Assembly: GCA_009760855.2 (NCBI GenBank)
Contig: WPIO01000003.1
Span: forward strand, 10,488,501 to 10,552,500
Direction: 5' to 3'
DNA from: Cristatella mucedo
Taxonomy: Eukaryota > Bryozoa > Phylactolaemata > Cristatellidae
Length of the DNA stretch: 64,000 bases
Shown here: positions 11,851-64,000 of the stretch, piece by piece
How the letters are laid out: each line of letters starts with the position of its first letter
Position numbering within the stretch: the first letter of the stretch is position 1
The notes under the pieces: generated by a model
Told to the model about the DNA's origin: nothing
The model's input: the letters and a program-made list of their open reading frames with translations, nothing else
The model's database searches: none
Program-made: the position numbers and the translations under genes

Positions 11851-12513
11851 CAGCAAATTTCACTTAACTTCACTAAATTGGCTTCGAGCAGCCAAAGTAC
11901 ACTTGCAATTTTGATAAGAGTCTATCCTGGAAAGGTCAATCGCCTGCCTGCCTCTGCCCATTCAAATCTTCACTTTTTGCATTAGCAATGCTGTTGGCGT
12001 AGGCCGTTATGTCTGGTCTGGTTAATGCTTGTACAAAGTAATTTTCAGCCTTTAAGAGTCTCCTTTTAGCTGCTTGGTGACGTTCTGAAGAGGTTATGCT
12101 GAAACATTCCATATTGTTTTCAACGGAAGTTTTATTTTTCTTGACTGCGCAAGTTAAAGCATAGTTTTTATTCAGTGATTTGCATACAGTAGCTTTTCAA
12201 CCGTATAGGACCCAGGTTCTGCATGGAATAGAACTTAGTCAGGCGGAGCGATGTTTACATCACTTAAGCCATGCCGAGTCTTCTGAGGGCCATTGCAGTT
12301 TGTTGTTGGTAGGGTGTTGCGCATTGATTTAATATGTTTGCTTCTGTTCATTGTGGCCCATACCAATGCCTCAAGTGCAGGAATCAGAAGCCGTGGGAAG
12401 GTATGCCAAATTGCAAAGAGAGCTATCCCGTTTAAATGATTGGGGTGATTAAAGTAGCTCAAGGCACTGAATCTGAAAAAGTGAGCATGATTTCATTTCG
12501 AAAGTTGTCCTTG
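11851..12513. other. Downstream flank of the ABCA3-like gene
   Basis: No exon or repeat recognised. A minus-strand frame at 12235-12462 has no family signal and lies beyond the candidate polyadenylation signal. Confidence 0.4.
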
Positions 12514-12519
12514 TTTATT
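12514..12519 (-). promoter_or_regulatory. Candidate polyadenylation signal of the ABCA3-like gene
   Basis: The minus strand reads AATAAA about 155 bases after the stop codon, a plausible 3' UTR length. Other A/T-rich matches exist farther on, so the site is a candidate only. Confidence 0.4.
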
Positions 12520-12674
12520 TGAGCTATAAAGAAGCGTGTGGCAAAGCAGAGCGGGGCAAAGCAGAGCATAAAACAATACGAACAGGTGAACAGTGATCAG
12601 AGGAATTCTTGAGTTTTAGTTTACGCGGAATGGCGGCAGCAGGTAAGACGCGATGCATTTAAGCTCGGCAGCGC

Positions 12675-53519
<40,845 letters not shown>

Positions 53520-53695
53520 TTGCCTGCTGTGACTATATAATTCATTAATACAGACACTTTGCAAGAACTTAATCTCTGTTCAGGAGCGCACACATATGCG
53601 CCACGCGGGAAGCTCAGCCCGACCTCAGTCAGCACCTGCTCCAGTCCCGCCAGGCACCATAACCCGCTGAGACCGACCAGCTCCGTGCTCAGCCA
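53520..53695 (-). mobile_element. SINE D-related copy, very degenerate
   Basis: ATAATTCATTAATACAGACA, ATATGCGCCACGCGGGAAGC, GCCCGACCTCAGTCAGCACC and CCGACCAGCTCC follow the order of SINE D on the minus strand, with many small deletions. Confidence 0.45.
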
Positions 53696-55489
53696 GGCTC
53701 CTGCACGCGCTCAGGTGAGTAGCTGGGTACGATCAGCCCATGCAGCTCCACGAAAGAGACCTGGCACAGAAAGCCAGTCATGGCACGCTTTTGAACCCTG
53801 CCCTTACGGCAGCCCTGTACTGTGCATGAGTGTACGTGCTATCTATGTGCCAGTGCCGCTATCATGAAGATGTGTGCGCGCATCTATGCGCTCAGAACAC
53901 GGCAGGTCAGAAGGCGGAGAAGTCGGGCGACTTCCCACCTCCCGCACTTGGCTACTGAATATAATATCATCCGCACCTCCCTAAGATCAGCGCTTGTGCA
54001 TAAAGTGTGGGAACTGGACTTACACTGAAGGGTCATGACGAGTATGAATTCCGGCGATCGTTTTTAATGCTTCCAAAGTGAACCGCATTATAACGCACAA
54101 TCTTAAGCCCTATTTCACCAGAACAGCTAACCGCTTATTTAAAGGGAGGGTTATGTTAGCATTTACGAAAAGCTCTGAAAGACTACTTGCCGCCTGCAAG
54201 TCACACGACAGAGCACATTTTCTGTCATTGAGTTTCACCTCACGTGGGGAGGTACTCAAAAGACGATTGCGCACGTCGAACTTACTAAGATTAGTGATTG
54301 GTCTTGGAAGTGAGCATATGGGCGGCCAGTCGTGACTAAAAGAAAAAGCCGAGAGGTCACACTGGCAGCATGCGCGCCGCTCCCGCACCGGGCCCTGATT
54401 GGAGAAACTCGCTAGTAAAGCCCTAACTTTCTATCTCCCGTCACGGCCTCAAGCGTATGCACACGCCACAGATTCTCAGACTCAGAGGACCGGGCGCTTT
54501 GACGGCGCGCATACGACGAAGCTCCCAAAGCAAGAAAATACCATCTAGGCATTTGGCAGGGATCCACCGCTACGTCAGCACTTTTAGTTTCTCAGGAAAA
54601 CTCTGATGCTCACTGCTTCCAGTGCATCTCGAGGAGACCTCAGGGCCCTGAGGCTGCTTCCGGAAAGGCTCGGGCCCGGACCATGCCCAGGAGCCCTGCA
54701 CCGGAGAAGAACTTCTGCACTTGCTATGGAGCTTTCTCTCCAGCGGTATAAAGAGAGCAGCAGAACGCCAACAAGAAGCATCGACCATCGCTAACAGCTA
54801 CGTCATTTCACAGCAGACACTAACTTATCGAAATGCCATATTCATAAAAGAAGTAGTCACATGGATGCCGATTGGGCTCTTTTTGGAGAGGGACTGGAGT
54901 TCAGTTCAAACAGGCAGCTGTGCATGCATCTGCCCTCAACTAGGACCATCTTGCGTGTGGCTGCACGATAGTGCAGCCGCGAAGCGCTGTTGCGTTCTGC
55001 TAGACCAACTCCTCACCAGCCATATCTTACCCACGAGTCTTTGTGAGCTTTGTGCGATGCACACCAGACATACATTTACATTACATTGCATCTAAGTAAC
55101 AATAGTTACATGCCTCCACTCTGTATTCTTCTCACTAGTCTCTCTGCATTTATCGAGACTCAGAGGGACATAATACAAATAAATAATTGGCAGCTAATTC
55201 AAGGATGATTCTGACCTAATTATTATCCAAGGAAAAGCCTAGTATATGATCAAACATGGATTGGACTGATAGCCATCCAGTTCGAGGATTAAAGCTAAGT
55301 ATAACTCTGGTAAAGTGCCCATGGTGCTCGAGAGTATCATTTCAGCGACTCATCCATTAGTTGAGGCACATTTCCCTTCGCTGTCAATGCGGCACCACTG
55401 TCAGTAATATAATAATAAATAATACATAATAAAAATAAACAAATAATAAATAATAAATACAATTTTCAGCGCTCTGCAAATAAATCTCC
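53696..55489. other. Stretch without recognised gene
   Basis: An AATAAT/ATAAAT-rich block lies at 55409-55460. Otherwise nothing recognised. Confidence 0.35.
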
Positions 55490-55682
55490 TAGCACTGATC
55501 GGCAACAGCCTCTTTATACGCAGCAACGACTCGAAGAAGCCTTCCACACGGCTGCTCACGCCACTTTGCAGTAGCGACAAAGAACCACCACAGCGGGAGA
55601 TCAGGCCACGACCTCCCGGGACCAAGGAAGATCTCACAGCTCAAACATGTGCTGGTAATCGCACCTGCTGGCTCCAGCACGA
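55490..55682 (-). mobile_element. SINE C-related copy, very degenerate
   Basis: CAGCCTCTTTATACGCAGCA, GCCACTTTGCAGTAGCGACA, CCACGACCTCCCGGGACCAA and AATCGCACCTGCTGGCTCC keep the SINE C order on the minus strand, with deletions and an extra segment. Confidence 0.5.
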
Positions 55683-57119
55683 TTATTCTGCAAACTGGTT
55701 TCCACCCAATCCCGGCGGTCTCAGCTGCGTTATTACAGTTCCCTTTCTACTCCAGGACTGCCGGCCTATGTGCCAAAGTCCGTTGTCTGGGTGCTGGCAA
55801 AGCCTCAGCAAACTCGTGGCTGGTCTGCTCCAAACAGCCTGAGCTCCACTGCACACTCCACTTCTCGTACTTGGAGCTTCACTGATTCTATCCACGTATC
55901 GAGATCGATTTCAAGATCCTGCTCTGGTTTTCCAGTTTACTGTACGTCGCTATCGCTTCAGCCCTGCCCTTATCACTTTCCTTGCTCCTCAGTGCTAGCG
56001 CTGAATGCTACCGAGCGATTTTCGTGTGCTAACGGAGACGCATAAATGTACTCGTCAGCGAGTTTGTCCTCTTCCACCACCTGAGATGCTCCGACGCCTG
56101 TAATATCGGCGACGGCCGGCACCGGCCAAAAGGCTACCGCCTGGGACTCTACGTTGGAGATCAGCGGCTGGCACTCTGCCACTGAACGTGCCTGAGGCCT
56201 TTCAACATAGACGAGGGCCGTACAATGCACGTAGCACAATGGAGCGCTGCGTGCAGCAATTGCTAGTGAAGACGTTCTGCGGCGCCTCGAAAGCGTCTAC
56301 GCTGAGTCGCGTAACAGCTGCTGCTGATACCCTCAAGTTTTGGCTTTGACGATGGCAGAGTACGGCACGACTCGATGCGCCTGCATAATAACAAGTCAGG
56401 TCGTTAACGGTTAACGAAGATCCAAAAAGCAAGTTCAGATCATTAGCCTAGAGCGCATAGCTTCCAGCAGCTTTACACATGACTGCATAAAGCTACACCA
56501 GCCATGGCGTCAAAAATCTTCTACGTTCTCCACATCGGCACTTAATCCTGTCCCAAATTATACTAGTTTGCATGGTGACCCTGTGCATCTCACTCCTAAA
56601 TATATTGTACCATGATGTTTATTGAGGCATGCTATAGCACTAATAAATTCAGGCGATCGACGCTTGCTTTGTAAGCAAAAGTGCGTAGACAGAGATCGAG
56701 GTTCTCAGAAGATTTTTACGTTTCTATATCTGAGAGTGCGTTGCAAAGCGATTTTATTATTATGATATGAAGTACTATGCCGGGACTCAATAGCTCTTCT
56801 CACTGAGCTCATTTGCTCAACATCTCCAGAAATGCTCACTCATTTTCTCATGATCATCTTCTCTATATTTAACGCATACACACGGCGCCGCACACACCGT
56901 CCAGCGCGCAACGGTACACTCATTCGAGCAGCGGCTCGGATCCTAGCTGGCGTAGCTACTGGAACAAGGTCGGTAGATGCCACACGATCATGGCGCAGGT
57001 CATTGTTGGATGCCGGCTGTCCGGAGTCCGCTTCGCTGCCAGTGCCTTTCGTGGTCAGTGCGCTCGCAGAGCTGATGGCTCGGCAGTGAGCCTTCCTGGC
57101 TGATCGCAGCGTTCCTCGA

Positions 57120-57123
<4 letters not shown>
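55683..57123. other. Stretch without recognised feature
   Basis: No recognised exon or repeat before the microsatellite. Confidence 0.35.

Positions 57124-57210
<87 letters not shown>
57124..57210. repeat. (AC)n-(AT)n compound microsatellite
   Basis: AC repeats from 57124 to about 57195, interrupted once by GCGC at 57161-57164, pass directly into (AT)n to about 57210. Cys-Val frames over it are artefacts. Confidence 0.97.
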
Positions 57211-57624
57211 GTAATGACCACATACATAGGGTTGATCTATACTATCATATCTTCTGCTCTGGACCAATCCTTATAGTAACGCTAAGGTTTGCAAGAGAGC
57301 GAGTCCATCCAGTCAATTGACATTAGGCGCAAGAATGTGTGCCAGCAGCCAGTGAGATTATAATAACACTATGGAAATGATGGTGCATGGTGAGTCGTGT
57401 CATTCCAATCGTCAATAAGAGAGACCATGGTAAATTTGCAGATCATATAACTACCATGCACTCTCACATAGTTGATATTAGAGCACAGCCTTGCTCTATG
57501 CCTGAGTTTAGTTGGCGGTAGTGCCTGGACACGTGAATCTTTGCACTGTGCAGCTCTTTGTGCGGGGTACAATATCATTAATATACATTTTGAGATGGCC
57601 CAGCACACTACGTTTCTGTAGATG

Positions 57625-58650
57625 CAGCAAATGCATCTCCGTCTGTAACTCACAGAAATACCTACCTGAGACTAAGGTGTGTGTACACTGCAGTGATTTT
57701 GAATAGATCCACCCACAGCCTAGCGCACGGCTTTTGAGGTGCGCCTTCAGTCTTTCGGTGGAGGCATTCCATCACACTTTATCTCGCAGCACACAGAAAG
57801 TGAGAAGCAACGATTAAAGTCACTGGATAGCAACGGTTGCTTGTGCAGTGAATGGCATAGTGAAGCAGCTCAGTGGACCACGTAAAATGGTGTGCCATAG
57901 TCGGCGGCTAGAGTAGTTATCCCTGCGTAAGAATTTTTCAAGTTCCACAATCAATACCTTCATAGCAAAAGCTTCTGTCGTAACAACTTTAGGCTGATAG
58001 AATGAATTCAATAATGCCATAATGCACTTACGAGGCATGAGAGGAACTAAAACTGGTGCAGCTGTTCCAGCTATGATATGGACAAAGCCAAGCCACTGAG
58101 CCTTATGGGTCAGCGAAGAAAATTTGATCTGTAAACCACATAAATAAATACTAACTGATTAAACAACCTCTTTGTATACGACAGAAGAGCCTTACAGCTA
58201 TCACCACCGCTTGCAGTTACCACAAAAATCACCCACCGCACCGAATCAGAACCACGACCCGGGACAGTTCTAAAAGCAACCGCCTTACACATGTACCCCC
58301 ACGGCTCCTGCTGTCCTACTCTTTCAGCAAAGGACAGATATGGTCAAACAGGTTCAAACTATCCTTGCAGCCAGTTCAAGCCAGCTGTAGTGCCTAGTGA
58401 ATTTAATGTGACCAAAATATAATTACAATAATCTAGACAGACAGACTAAGGAATAGTTACATTATTTTCAACCACCTTGAATACAGTTCCCAATCCTTAG
58501 ATTGGAATCCAGGACGTGATGCTAGCTGGGAAGTAGTCTCTTCTAATGAGCTTGCAACATTAGCAACTATACCCAAGAATAACACCTAAATCCTAACTTA
58601 CATCAAACAGCTAAGAACTCAAAAACTTGCATCAGAGATTGGGTAAGAGC
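57625..58650 (-). mobile_element. LINE B copy, degenerate, interrupted by SINE C
   Basis: ATGCATCTCCGTCTGTAACT, GCACACAGAAAGTGAGAAGC, GAGTAGTTATCCCTGCGTAA, AACTGGTGCAGCTGTTCCAG and GAGCCTTATGGGTCAGCGAA follow the LINE B 3' end. The element resumes after the SINE with CTCTTTCAGCAAAGGACAGA, CCTTGCAGCCAG and AATTACAATAATCTAGACAG. It is rich in single-base deletions compared with the 17.3 and 32.0 kb copies. Confidence 0.75.
58132..58314 (-). mobile_element. SINE C inside LINE B
   Basis: TAAATAAATACTAACTGATT tail, ACAACCTCTTTGTATACGAC, GAGCCTTACAGCTATCACCA and, on the minus strand, GGAGCCGTGGGGGTACATGT with GTAAGGCGGTTGC (box A region). Flanking text on both sides is LINE B. Confidence 0.7.
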
Positions 58651-58849
58651 TATTTCAGTGCACCACACAAGTCTTTCTCCTATTAAATTCATAGTTTTCC
58701 AGATTTTCCACGGATGCATCCGATTTCCGTATAACGCCTGGGGCTTTCCACCCGCCATTTTAGGACCACCGAGTTTTCCACGCAATAAATTTGAACCAAA
58801 AGGAGGCGGCAGCAGAATACAACTTACCTGTTTCGGATAACTGCGAGGA

Positions 58850-59010
58850 AATCAGTTACAAAGGAGACAACTGAGTGCCACGCTGCTGGAAACGTTACAA
58901 GGAACGCCACGCAAACTGTGCAAAGTAACAGAACGGAAGAAATCCGAGACTTTTGTGCTTTCAAAGCCCAACGAACACCCATTACGAGATCAAAATAGAA
59001 GATACTGAAT
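58850..59010 (-). CDS. Possible exon with a membrane segment, unidentified
   Basis: A candidate acceptor (TACTCACATTCAG) and a strong donor (AACAG/GTAAGT) bound an open frame. It includes IFYFDLVMGVRWALKAQKSR, a hydrophobic helix (ISSVLLLCTVCVAFLVTF) and AWHSVVSFVTDFLAVIRN. I cannot place it in ABCA3: the sequence does not resemble the first helix and the phase does not match the 50.4 kb exon. It could be an exon of another minus-strand gene or chance. Confidence 0.25.
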
Positions 59011-59199
59011 GTGAGTACTGGAGGTGAGACGCGAGTACGTTTTCGACCCAGACTCTGGTAATGGAGTTCATTGGCCCGAGTAGGCCGGGCTTCATCAGCT
59101 TGCTGACTTACCGCTAGATAAGTGAACACGCAAGTGCTCATTTCTATGCAATTCGAAACTTTCCGAGATAATTTCGCGAGCATAGCTAGTATAAATAAA

Positions 59200-59395
59200 G
59201 AAATTAATACTATGTACTTGATATCTTGTAATACTGTACGTGCTGCTTAGATATATGTAAAATAAAGTATACAACTATAGAATATACTACATTATATTTA
59301 TGTTATTATATTTATTACACACACCAATATATATAGATATATTATCTTATTACATAAATATTAATATATATAATATATATTATATATATGCGAAA
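59200..59395. repeat. AT-rich low-complexity block
   Basis: ATATATATTATATATAATAT-type sequence with no repeat unit kept over more than a few copies, directly next to the GC-rich island. Confidence 0.8.
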
Positions 59396-62300
59396 CAGCT
59401 CACTGCCGGTAGACTCGCTTCGCTGAGTCACAATAGTTCCGCCACGGAGGGCAGTGCTTCGCCATCTTGCCGCTTGACGGAAGTGCGCCATCTACCACGT
59501 GATGCAAGGGCACCGTCTTGCGGCCGTCGTGAGGACTTTCGCTTTTAATTAGTTAGAGATATTAGTTATTGTGTGATGCGTTCGGACTGGCGCGTGTGCG
59601 AGTGTAGTATACTGGAGAACCGCACGATAAACTCGATAAGATAGCGAATTGTCTTTGACATTACAAACCGTTACCGGAATGGATATTGCTCTCACGAGCT
59701 AGGTATGTCTATCTGCGTTTAGACCGGAGAATTAGATATCCGTAGCGATAGCAGGTCAGTTGTACTTTTGGCTTTGAACTAACTGGTTACGCAACGGTTG
59801 TGCTGTACAGCTGTGGCCTTTCTGCGATTTCAGAATGGGCCCTCTGCCGTTACCGACTGGAGTTGCTGAATGAAGGTCGCGTATCTCTCGATTGCTGCCG
59901 CACTTCGGCTACCGTCTGCACGCCTTGCGCGTATCGTGCAGCGCGAGACGGCGTTCATTAGCGTCGCTTCAAAGGAGCCAGCGCCCTGCTCAAGTACTTC
60001 CGTGCGTCTGCTAGAAGGGTGAAGCCTGCGCTTGCAAATATAGAGTAGCGTAGCCACAGGTAGCCGTAGCAACGCGCGAAAACGATACCGTGTCTTCCAA
60101 ACAATGTAACTGCGTTCAGGCATGTTCTGCGCGTGGCTTCATGGCGTATACCTGCTGCTGGACGTGAATGGCAGCGACAAAACTCGGCTGGGAAGAGTTT
60201 AGCGCCACCCAGACTAGACCGACGAGAGTAAAGAGTCCCGCTCGAGCGACCGCCACCGCTCCCGCTCGCTATCTGGAACAAGCCCCACTCGACCGGGTCA
60301 TTCTAAATGGCACGTCTCACATTCAGCAGAGATCAACGGAGCCTACAGCGCGTGCGAAGAGAGTCCGCTGTCGCTGTCGAAGAGCTTTCGGCGCGAGCGT
60401 CCAATGGAGGCGAGCGCAAGGTCTGCAGAGCGCTGGGAGCTGCGCTGGCGAAGCTGCTGCGCACAGCTTCCTTCCGCCTCCCACTCGTCTCAGTCGCATG
60501 CTCAGCGTCGCCGCCCGAGCGAATTCATGGTCGCGCGGTTTAGGGTGGGTGACGAATTGGGGCCGCGGGTTCGCCCAAGCAACGCGAGGCTCATTGTGCT
60601 GTAAGCGGGCCACACGCGGTGGGTGAGGCAGGAGCAGTGCGAGCTTGCGACTTCCATCGGCCGACCCGCAGTGCGCAAACGCATTTCGGCGAGCTCAAAT
60701 TTGCGCGGGTCGACGAGGCACGCTCTCTTTATTTTTATTGCAAACGAGCGCTACGCCGTCCGGCGCTTGAACACGTGAAGCCGCTGCTGCGAAATACAAA
60801 GCCATCGCAGCGCCAATTCGCCAAGCCTTTTTGTGGCGCAATAAAAGCCGGCTGCCAGTTCAGCGAATTCTATTTTTGCGTGGGGCACTCGTGTAACATC
60901 CGCCCCTCCCCCCCCCCCCGAGCGCAGGGCCTCGCGGGGGGGGGGGGGGGCTTGGAGAAGTAATGGGGGTGGGACCCGCAAGGTCGGCGAGTCGGAGGGT
61001 CGGCCCGCGAGAGCTGCCAGTTCCTCGCGCTCGACAGCCGAAGCGACGCAAACGCAGCCTCTGCCCGCCGCCGTGTGCCACTGCCGGCGGGGTCGGAGCC
61101 CAGCCTCGCGCCTATCCGTGTACGGCGCGTCGGACGGCGACGCGCGCCGCTGGCGCGAGCGTCGCCGGAGCCAAAGCGCTCCGAGCGAGCGAACGCTCCT
61201 GCCGCGCCCCACACTACCGGCCGACGTGTCGTCAAGCTTACCCCTAAAGGCAATGGGCTCCGAGGCGGCAGGCTGCGTGTCATGAGTCACACAACAGGCT
61301 GCGCGGTCAGGAGCGACTAACTTACCCGCTGGCCAGCATCCGCAGCAGTGACGGCGGCCCCGCGCGCGGTCCCCGAGACGCCTCGGTCTAGCGTATCCGA
61401 TATGTCGTCGATCTTGGCTGGCCGGCGCCGCACGGGCACACACGACAGCTTATACGACCTACCCCGGTACGTTGTTCGTCGACGCTGGACGCGGTCGCAG
61501 GAGTGGCACCGCCCGTCTCTGCCTGCCTGCCGCTGCCGGTCGCTCCCGTCGGTCAGCTGCTCGGGCTGCTGCGTCACCAAGGCCGTTCCGCCGCCAGGGT
61601 TCGTTACATAAAATGACCCAGCTCAAATGGCAACCGGCGAGCGTTCCATCGAATCGATCGGCCGCGCAGCGCCGACACGTGCCGCGGGCCGTGGCCGTGG
61701 ACGAGTTACGGTTTCGCTGCGCGCGCGCACTTTCGCGGCTTCGTAGACAAGAGCCCAAGCAAGCAGCGAAGCCGGCGGAGCCGGCGATCCGGAACTCGTC
61801 GTGCGGCGAACCAGCTCATCGGCCAGGCCTGATCGCCCCAAGAGCTCGCCAGCCGAGCCGTCAGAGCTCGGGCCTGTCGCTGTGCGGGTGGCATGCTCGG
61901 GCATCGCACTCGCCGCGGCGGCGGCGGCTCGACGAGCGTCGTGTCGCGAGCGTCCGGGTCGTCCGTCGCGCGTCTAGCGCAGCCAGCGCACGGTCGTCCG
62001 AGCGGCGCCAAGCTTCCTGCCCGCCCCTTGACGGTTTCGGCACCTGCGGTCGAGCACGCCGCCATCGTGACGGTCAACTAGAGGCGAGGCTGCCCGGCTA
62101 AATAGGTAGACGTCGAATGGCGGGCGGCAATCGCCACTCAGCTGTACAACGGACGGACGCTGGCCCGAACGGCCCCCTACAACTGCTCTAGTGACCCCTC
62201 CCTCTGCTACCCCGGCACCCCGTGCACTCACGTGAACGGCTTGCGTCCGCCAGCGGTCCCCTACCGCCGGCCCCCTCCGTAGCATTTCGTAGCGGAACGG

Positions 62301-62620
62301 CCACAAAAAAAGCACTGGCAGGCTGCGTTTGGCGCGACAGTTACGGGCGCAGTTTTCGACGTCTCCCTCGTCCGGACAAAACTGGGCCGCTAGCGAAGAC
62401 CTCGTAACGACGGAAGTGCCAGCTGACGCGCGTACCAAACAACGGTGACGCTTTGAGTCTTGGTTAAGTGGCTAGCGGCTTGTAGGTGCTGCGCCGATGC
62501 GTGCAGGCGTGCATTGAAAGCCGACTAGACGAGCTAGCGGACAGCGAAGGGCAGAAACGAAGAGCGCTCCCAGCGTAAGATAGCAAGTGATTAAGCAGTA
62601 GCTCAGAAAGATCGGTTTGC
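59396..62620. promoter_or_regulatory. GC- and CpG-rich island, probable promoter territory
   Basis: Composition switches sharply near 59.4 kb, and from about 60.1 to 62.6 kb CpG dinucleotides are dense. Many overlapping open frames exist on both strands (up to 230 codons), as expected from GC-rich DNA lacking stop codons. None has a recognisable domain, so I do not call genes. It could hold the first exon and promoter of a minus-strand gene, possibly the ABCA3-like one. Confidence 0.45.
60908..60950. repeat. C12 / G15 runs forming an inverted repeat
   Basis: Twelve C at 60908-60919 and fifteen G at 60936-60950 flank GAGCGCAGGGCCTCGC, whose ends (CGAG / CTCG) also pair, so a long GC hairpin is possible. 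Confidence 0.9.
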
Positions 62621-62779
62621 TAAAGGCGAAGGGTTAATAGCGACGACCGAAAGTAGCCGCGCGTACAGCGACTCCCACGCGGCTCCACGGCCTTGAGCAC
62701 AAATCGGCGGCTCAGCTGCTGAGACGTATATCTACTTACTGCACGGCTTCGACTTGTAGGCTGCCTAACCGTGGACTGT

Positions 62780-63235
62780 CGCCTAACCGGTACAGAAACA
62801 ACCCACTTTTCGGAATCCGACAGTTTACCACTACCTCGTACAAACCTCAAATCCTTTGGAGACCGTGCATTTAGTTCGTGTGCTCCCAAAGCCTGGAACT
62901 CCCTCCCGACTTGCGTCAGAACATCCCCTGACTTGACCACATTTAAAAAGAATTTAAAACACCTATTTAGGACAGCATTTAGTGGGTCCCTGTGATTCGT
63001 CCTTTGTGTGCTTATGCGTGCTGACACTGTGCATGTTGCCACTAACCACATTTGCATGCTGACCCTGTGCATGTAACCTCTAACCATGTTATTCATGTTG
63101 TTTATCAAGCATGATATTACTCACCATTCAATCGCTTTTCCCTTTGCAGCAAATGTAAAGCGCCTAGGAAGAGATTTAGTTCTCTGAGGGCACTTTATCA
63201 AGTGCATTATTATTGTTATTATTATTTATAACGCA
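62780..63235 (+). mobile_element. LINE A 3' fragment, well preserved
   Basis: A 74-codon frame ends with RTNLKSFGDRAFSSCAPKAW, NSLPTCVRTSPDLTTFKK and a stop near 62993. The complete 3' UTR follows (CATGCTGACCCTGTGCATGT, CTTTGCAGCAAATGTAAAGC, GAGGGCACTTTATCAAGTGC) and a TTATTATTGTTATTATTATT tail. It separates the two GC-rich islands. Confidence 0.92.
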
Positions 63236-63329
63236 ATTCAGGAACCCGCGAATGATGTTTAGGGCTAGGCAGTCACAATGCGTCTGCTTTAGCATGCCGC
63301 CCTTTCTACGAACCATTCCACCTCAAATA

Positions 63330-63626
63330 AATGTCCATTCGATTTGCAGCACGAGCAGCAAGAGCAGGCCGGCGGAGTGGCCCGCTAGGGCGCGAGGAAG
63401 CGCGAGCGGCAAATTCCGACGACATCGCGGCGTGGCCGGCCGGCGTCTGTTACTTTGTCATGGCCTCGCTCTCGTCCGTACCGTTTTGACTTACTGCCGC
63501 GCACTCGTCGGCTCTCGATCTGCGGATTCCTTTGGCGAGCGTCTCTTTCCTTTGCATTCATCTCCCCACCCCCCCCCCGGCAGGAGAGGCGAGCGGACGC
63601 AGAGGCGCACAAATTCGGCCGGTAGG
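63330..63626 (+). promoter_or_regulatory. CpG-rich island upstream of candidate first exon
   Basis: Dense CpG and a C9 run near 63570-63580 precede the ATG at 63627. No clear TATA box. It is consistent with a CpG-type promoter and 5' UTR of the plus-strand gene. Confidence 0.35.
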
Positions 63627-63833
63627 ATGGAGGCGGAGGGAATAATCGGGCTCACTCCGCGTCGGGACGACGCCGTTAAAGCGGCCTCCGAAAAGGACCC
63701 CTGCTGCTGCGGAGGCGCTCGGAGGCGCACGGTCGCCGTAGCTACGGTAGCTGTGTCGCTCGGCGTCACGGCCAAGGTCCCGAGGCCGAGTCCCGATCAT
63801 ACGCCAGCGGATCGCCTGGCCTATCTCGATTCC
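63627..63833 (+). CDS. Candidate first coding exon of an unidentified plus-strand gene
   Basis: An ATG in strong Kozak context (A at -3, G at +4) opens 69 codons starting MEAEGIIGLTPRRDDAVKAA. The exon contains a CCC-GG run and a mildly hydrophobic segment (TVAVATVAVSLGVTA) and ends YLDS at a strong donor TCC/GTAAGT. It lies inside a CpG-rich island, as first exons often do, and the gene would continue past the window. No family is recognised. GC-rich DNA gives long open frames by chance, so the donor and Kozak context are the main support. Confidence 0.4.
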
Positions 63834-64000
63834 GTAAGTCCTTGACATCCGCTCGGCAAAATGCAGCGCGGACAGCCGACCGTCTCTCGAGGCTCCGCCG
63901 ATGCGCCCGACTTGTCCAGCGAGTGCTGCATATACCACCCAGCATGCCCGGTGGCCAGAGCAGTGGAGCTTCCTTTTGAGGCGGAAGTTGAGGTTAACAG

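Noticed and set aside
56840-57223. Cys-Val repeat frames
   Set aside because: Translations of the (AC)n microsatellite.
60751-61443. 230-codon minus-strand open frame in the CpG-rich island
   Set aside because: Arg/Ala/Pro-rich composition, no domain, and several other long frames overlap it on both strands. This is typical of GC-rich noncoding DNA.
61472-62101. 209-codon plus-strand open frame
   Set aside because: Same GC-rich artefact; no motif, no splice context.

Overview
The window is animal nuclear DNA, most likely from an invertebrate. The evidence is split genes with GT/AG introns, non-LTR retrotransposons, tRNA-derived SINEs, long microsatellites and CpG-rich islands. I see no prokaryotic operon, rRNA or genuine tRNA gene. 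The phylum cannot be fixed from the sequence alone. A decayed repeat-borne protein fragment at 21.4-21.8 kb belongs to a family I know mainly from arthropod genomes, which is a weak hint.

The main gene is an ABCA3-like full-size ABC lipid transporter on the minus strand. It reads from high to low coordinates and ends with a stop codon at 12675. I could place 17 intact exons plus four damaged ones between 50.4 and 12.7 kb. From 40890 down to 12675, sixteen consecutive exons join with matching codon phases and no disabling change. They encode the end of the first membrane domain, nucleotide-binding domain 1 (NBD1), a linker, the second membrane domain, NBD2 and the C-terminal regulatory domain. 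The 5' third is different. One exon (45658-45916) is open. The other four recognisable pieces carry an in-frame stop, one-base shifts or several indels, and the exon(s) for the next membrane segments were not found. Either the locus has lost its N-terminal half or this part of the assembly is of poor quality.

The introns and flanks are packed with mobile elements. LINE family A (CR1/L2-like; endonuclease, reverse transcriptase, trinucleotide tail) has large copies at 2.9-5.8 and 33.9-35.9 kb and many fragments. LINE family B has copies at 17.3-19.5, 32.0-32.5, 38.7-39.1, 46.6-47.7 and 57.6-58.6 kb. Two tRNA-derived SINE families are scattered throughout, one copy being nested inside a LINE with a visible target-site duplication. 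An AT-rich foldback structure lies at 15.9-17.0 kb and a nearly loopless 23-bp palindrome at 28.8 kb.

The right end (about 59.4-62.6 and 63.3-63.9 kb) is GC- and CpG-rich and looks like promoter territory. A good candidate first coding exon of an unidentified plus-strand gene begins at 63627 and ends at a strong splice donor at 63833, so that gene continues beyond the window.
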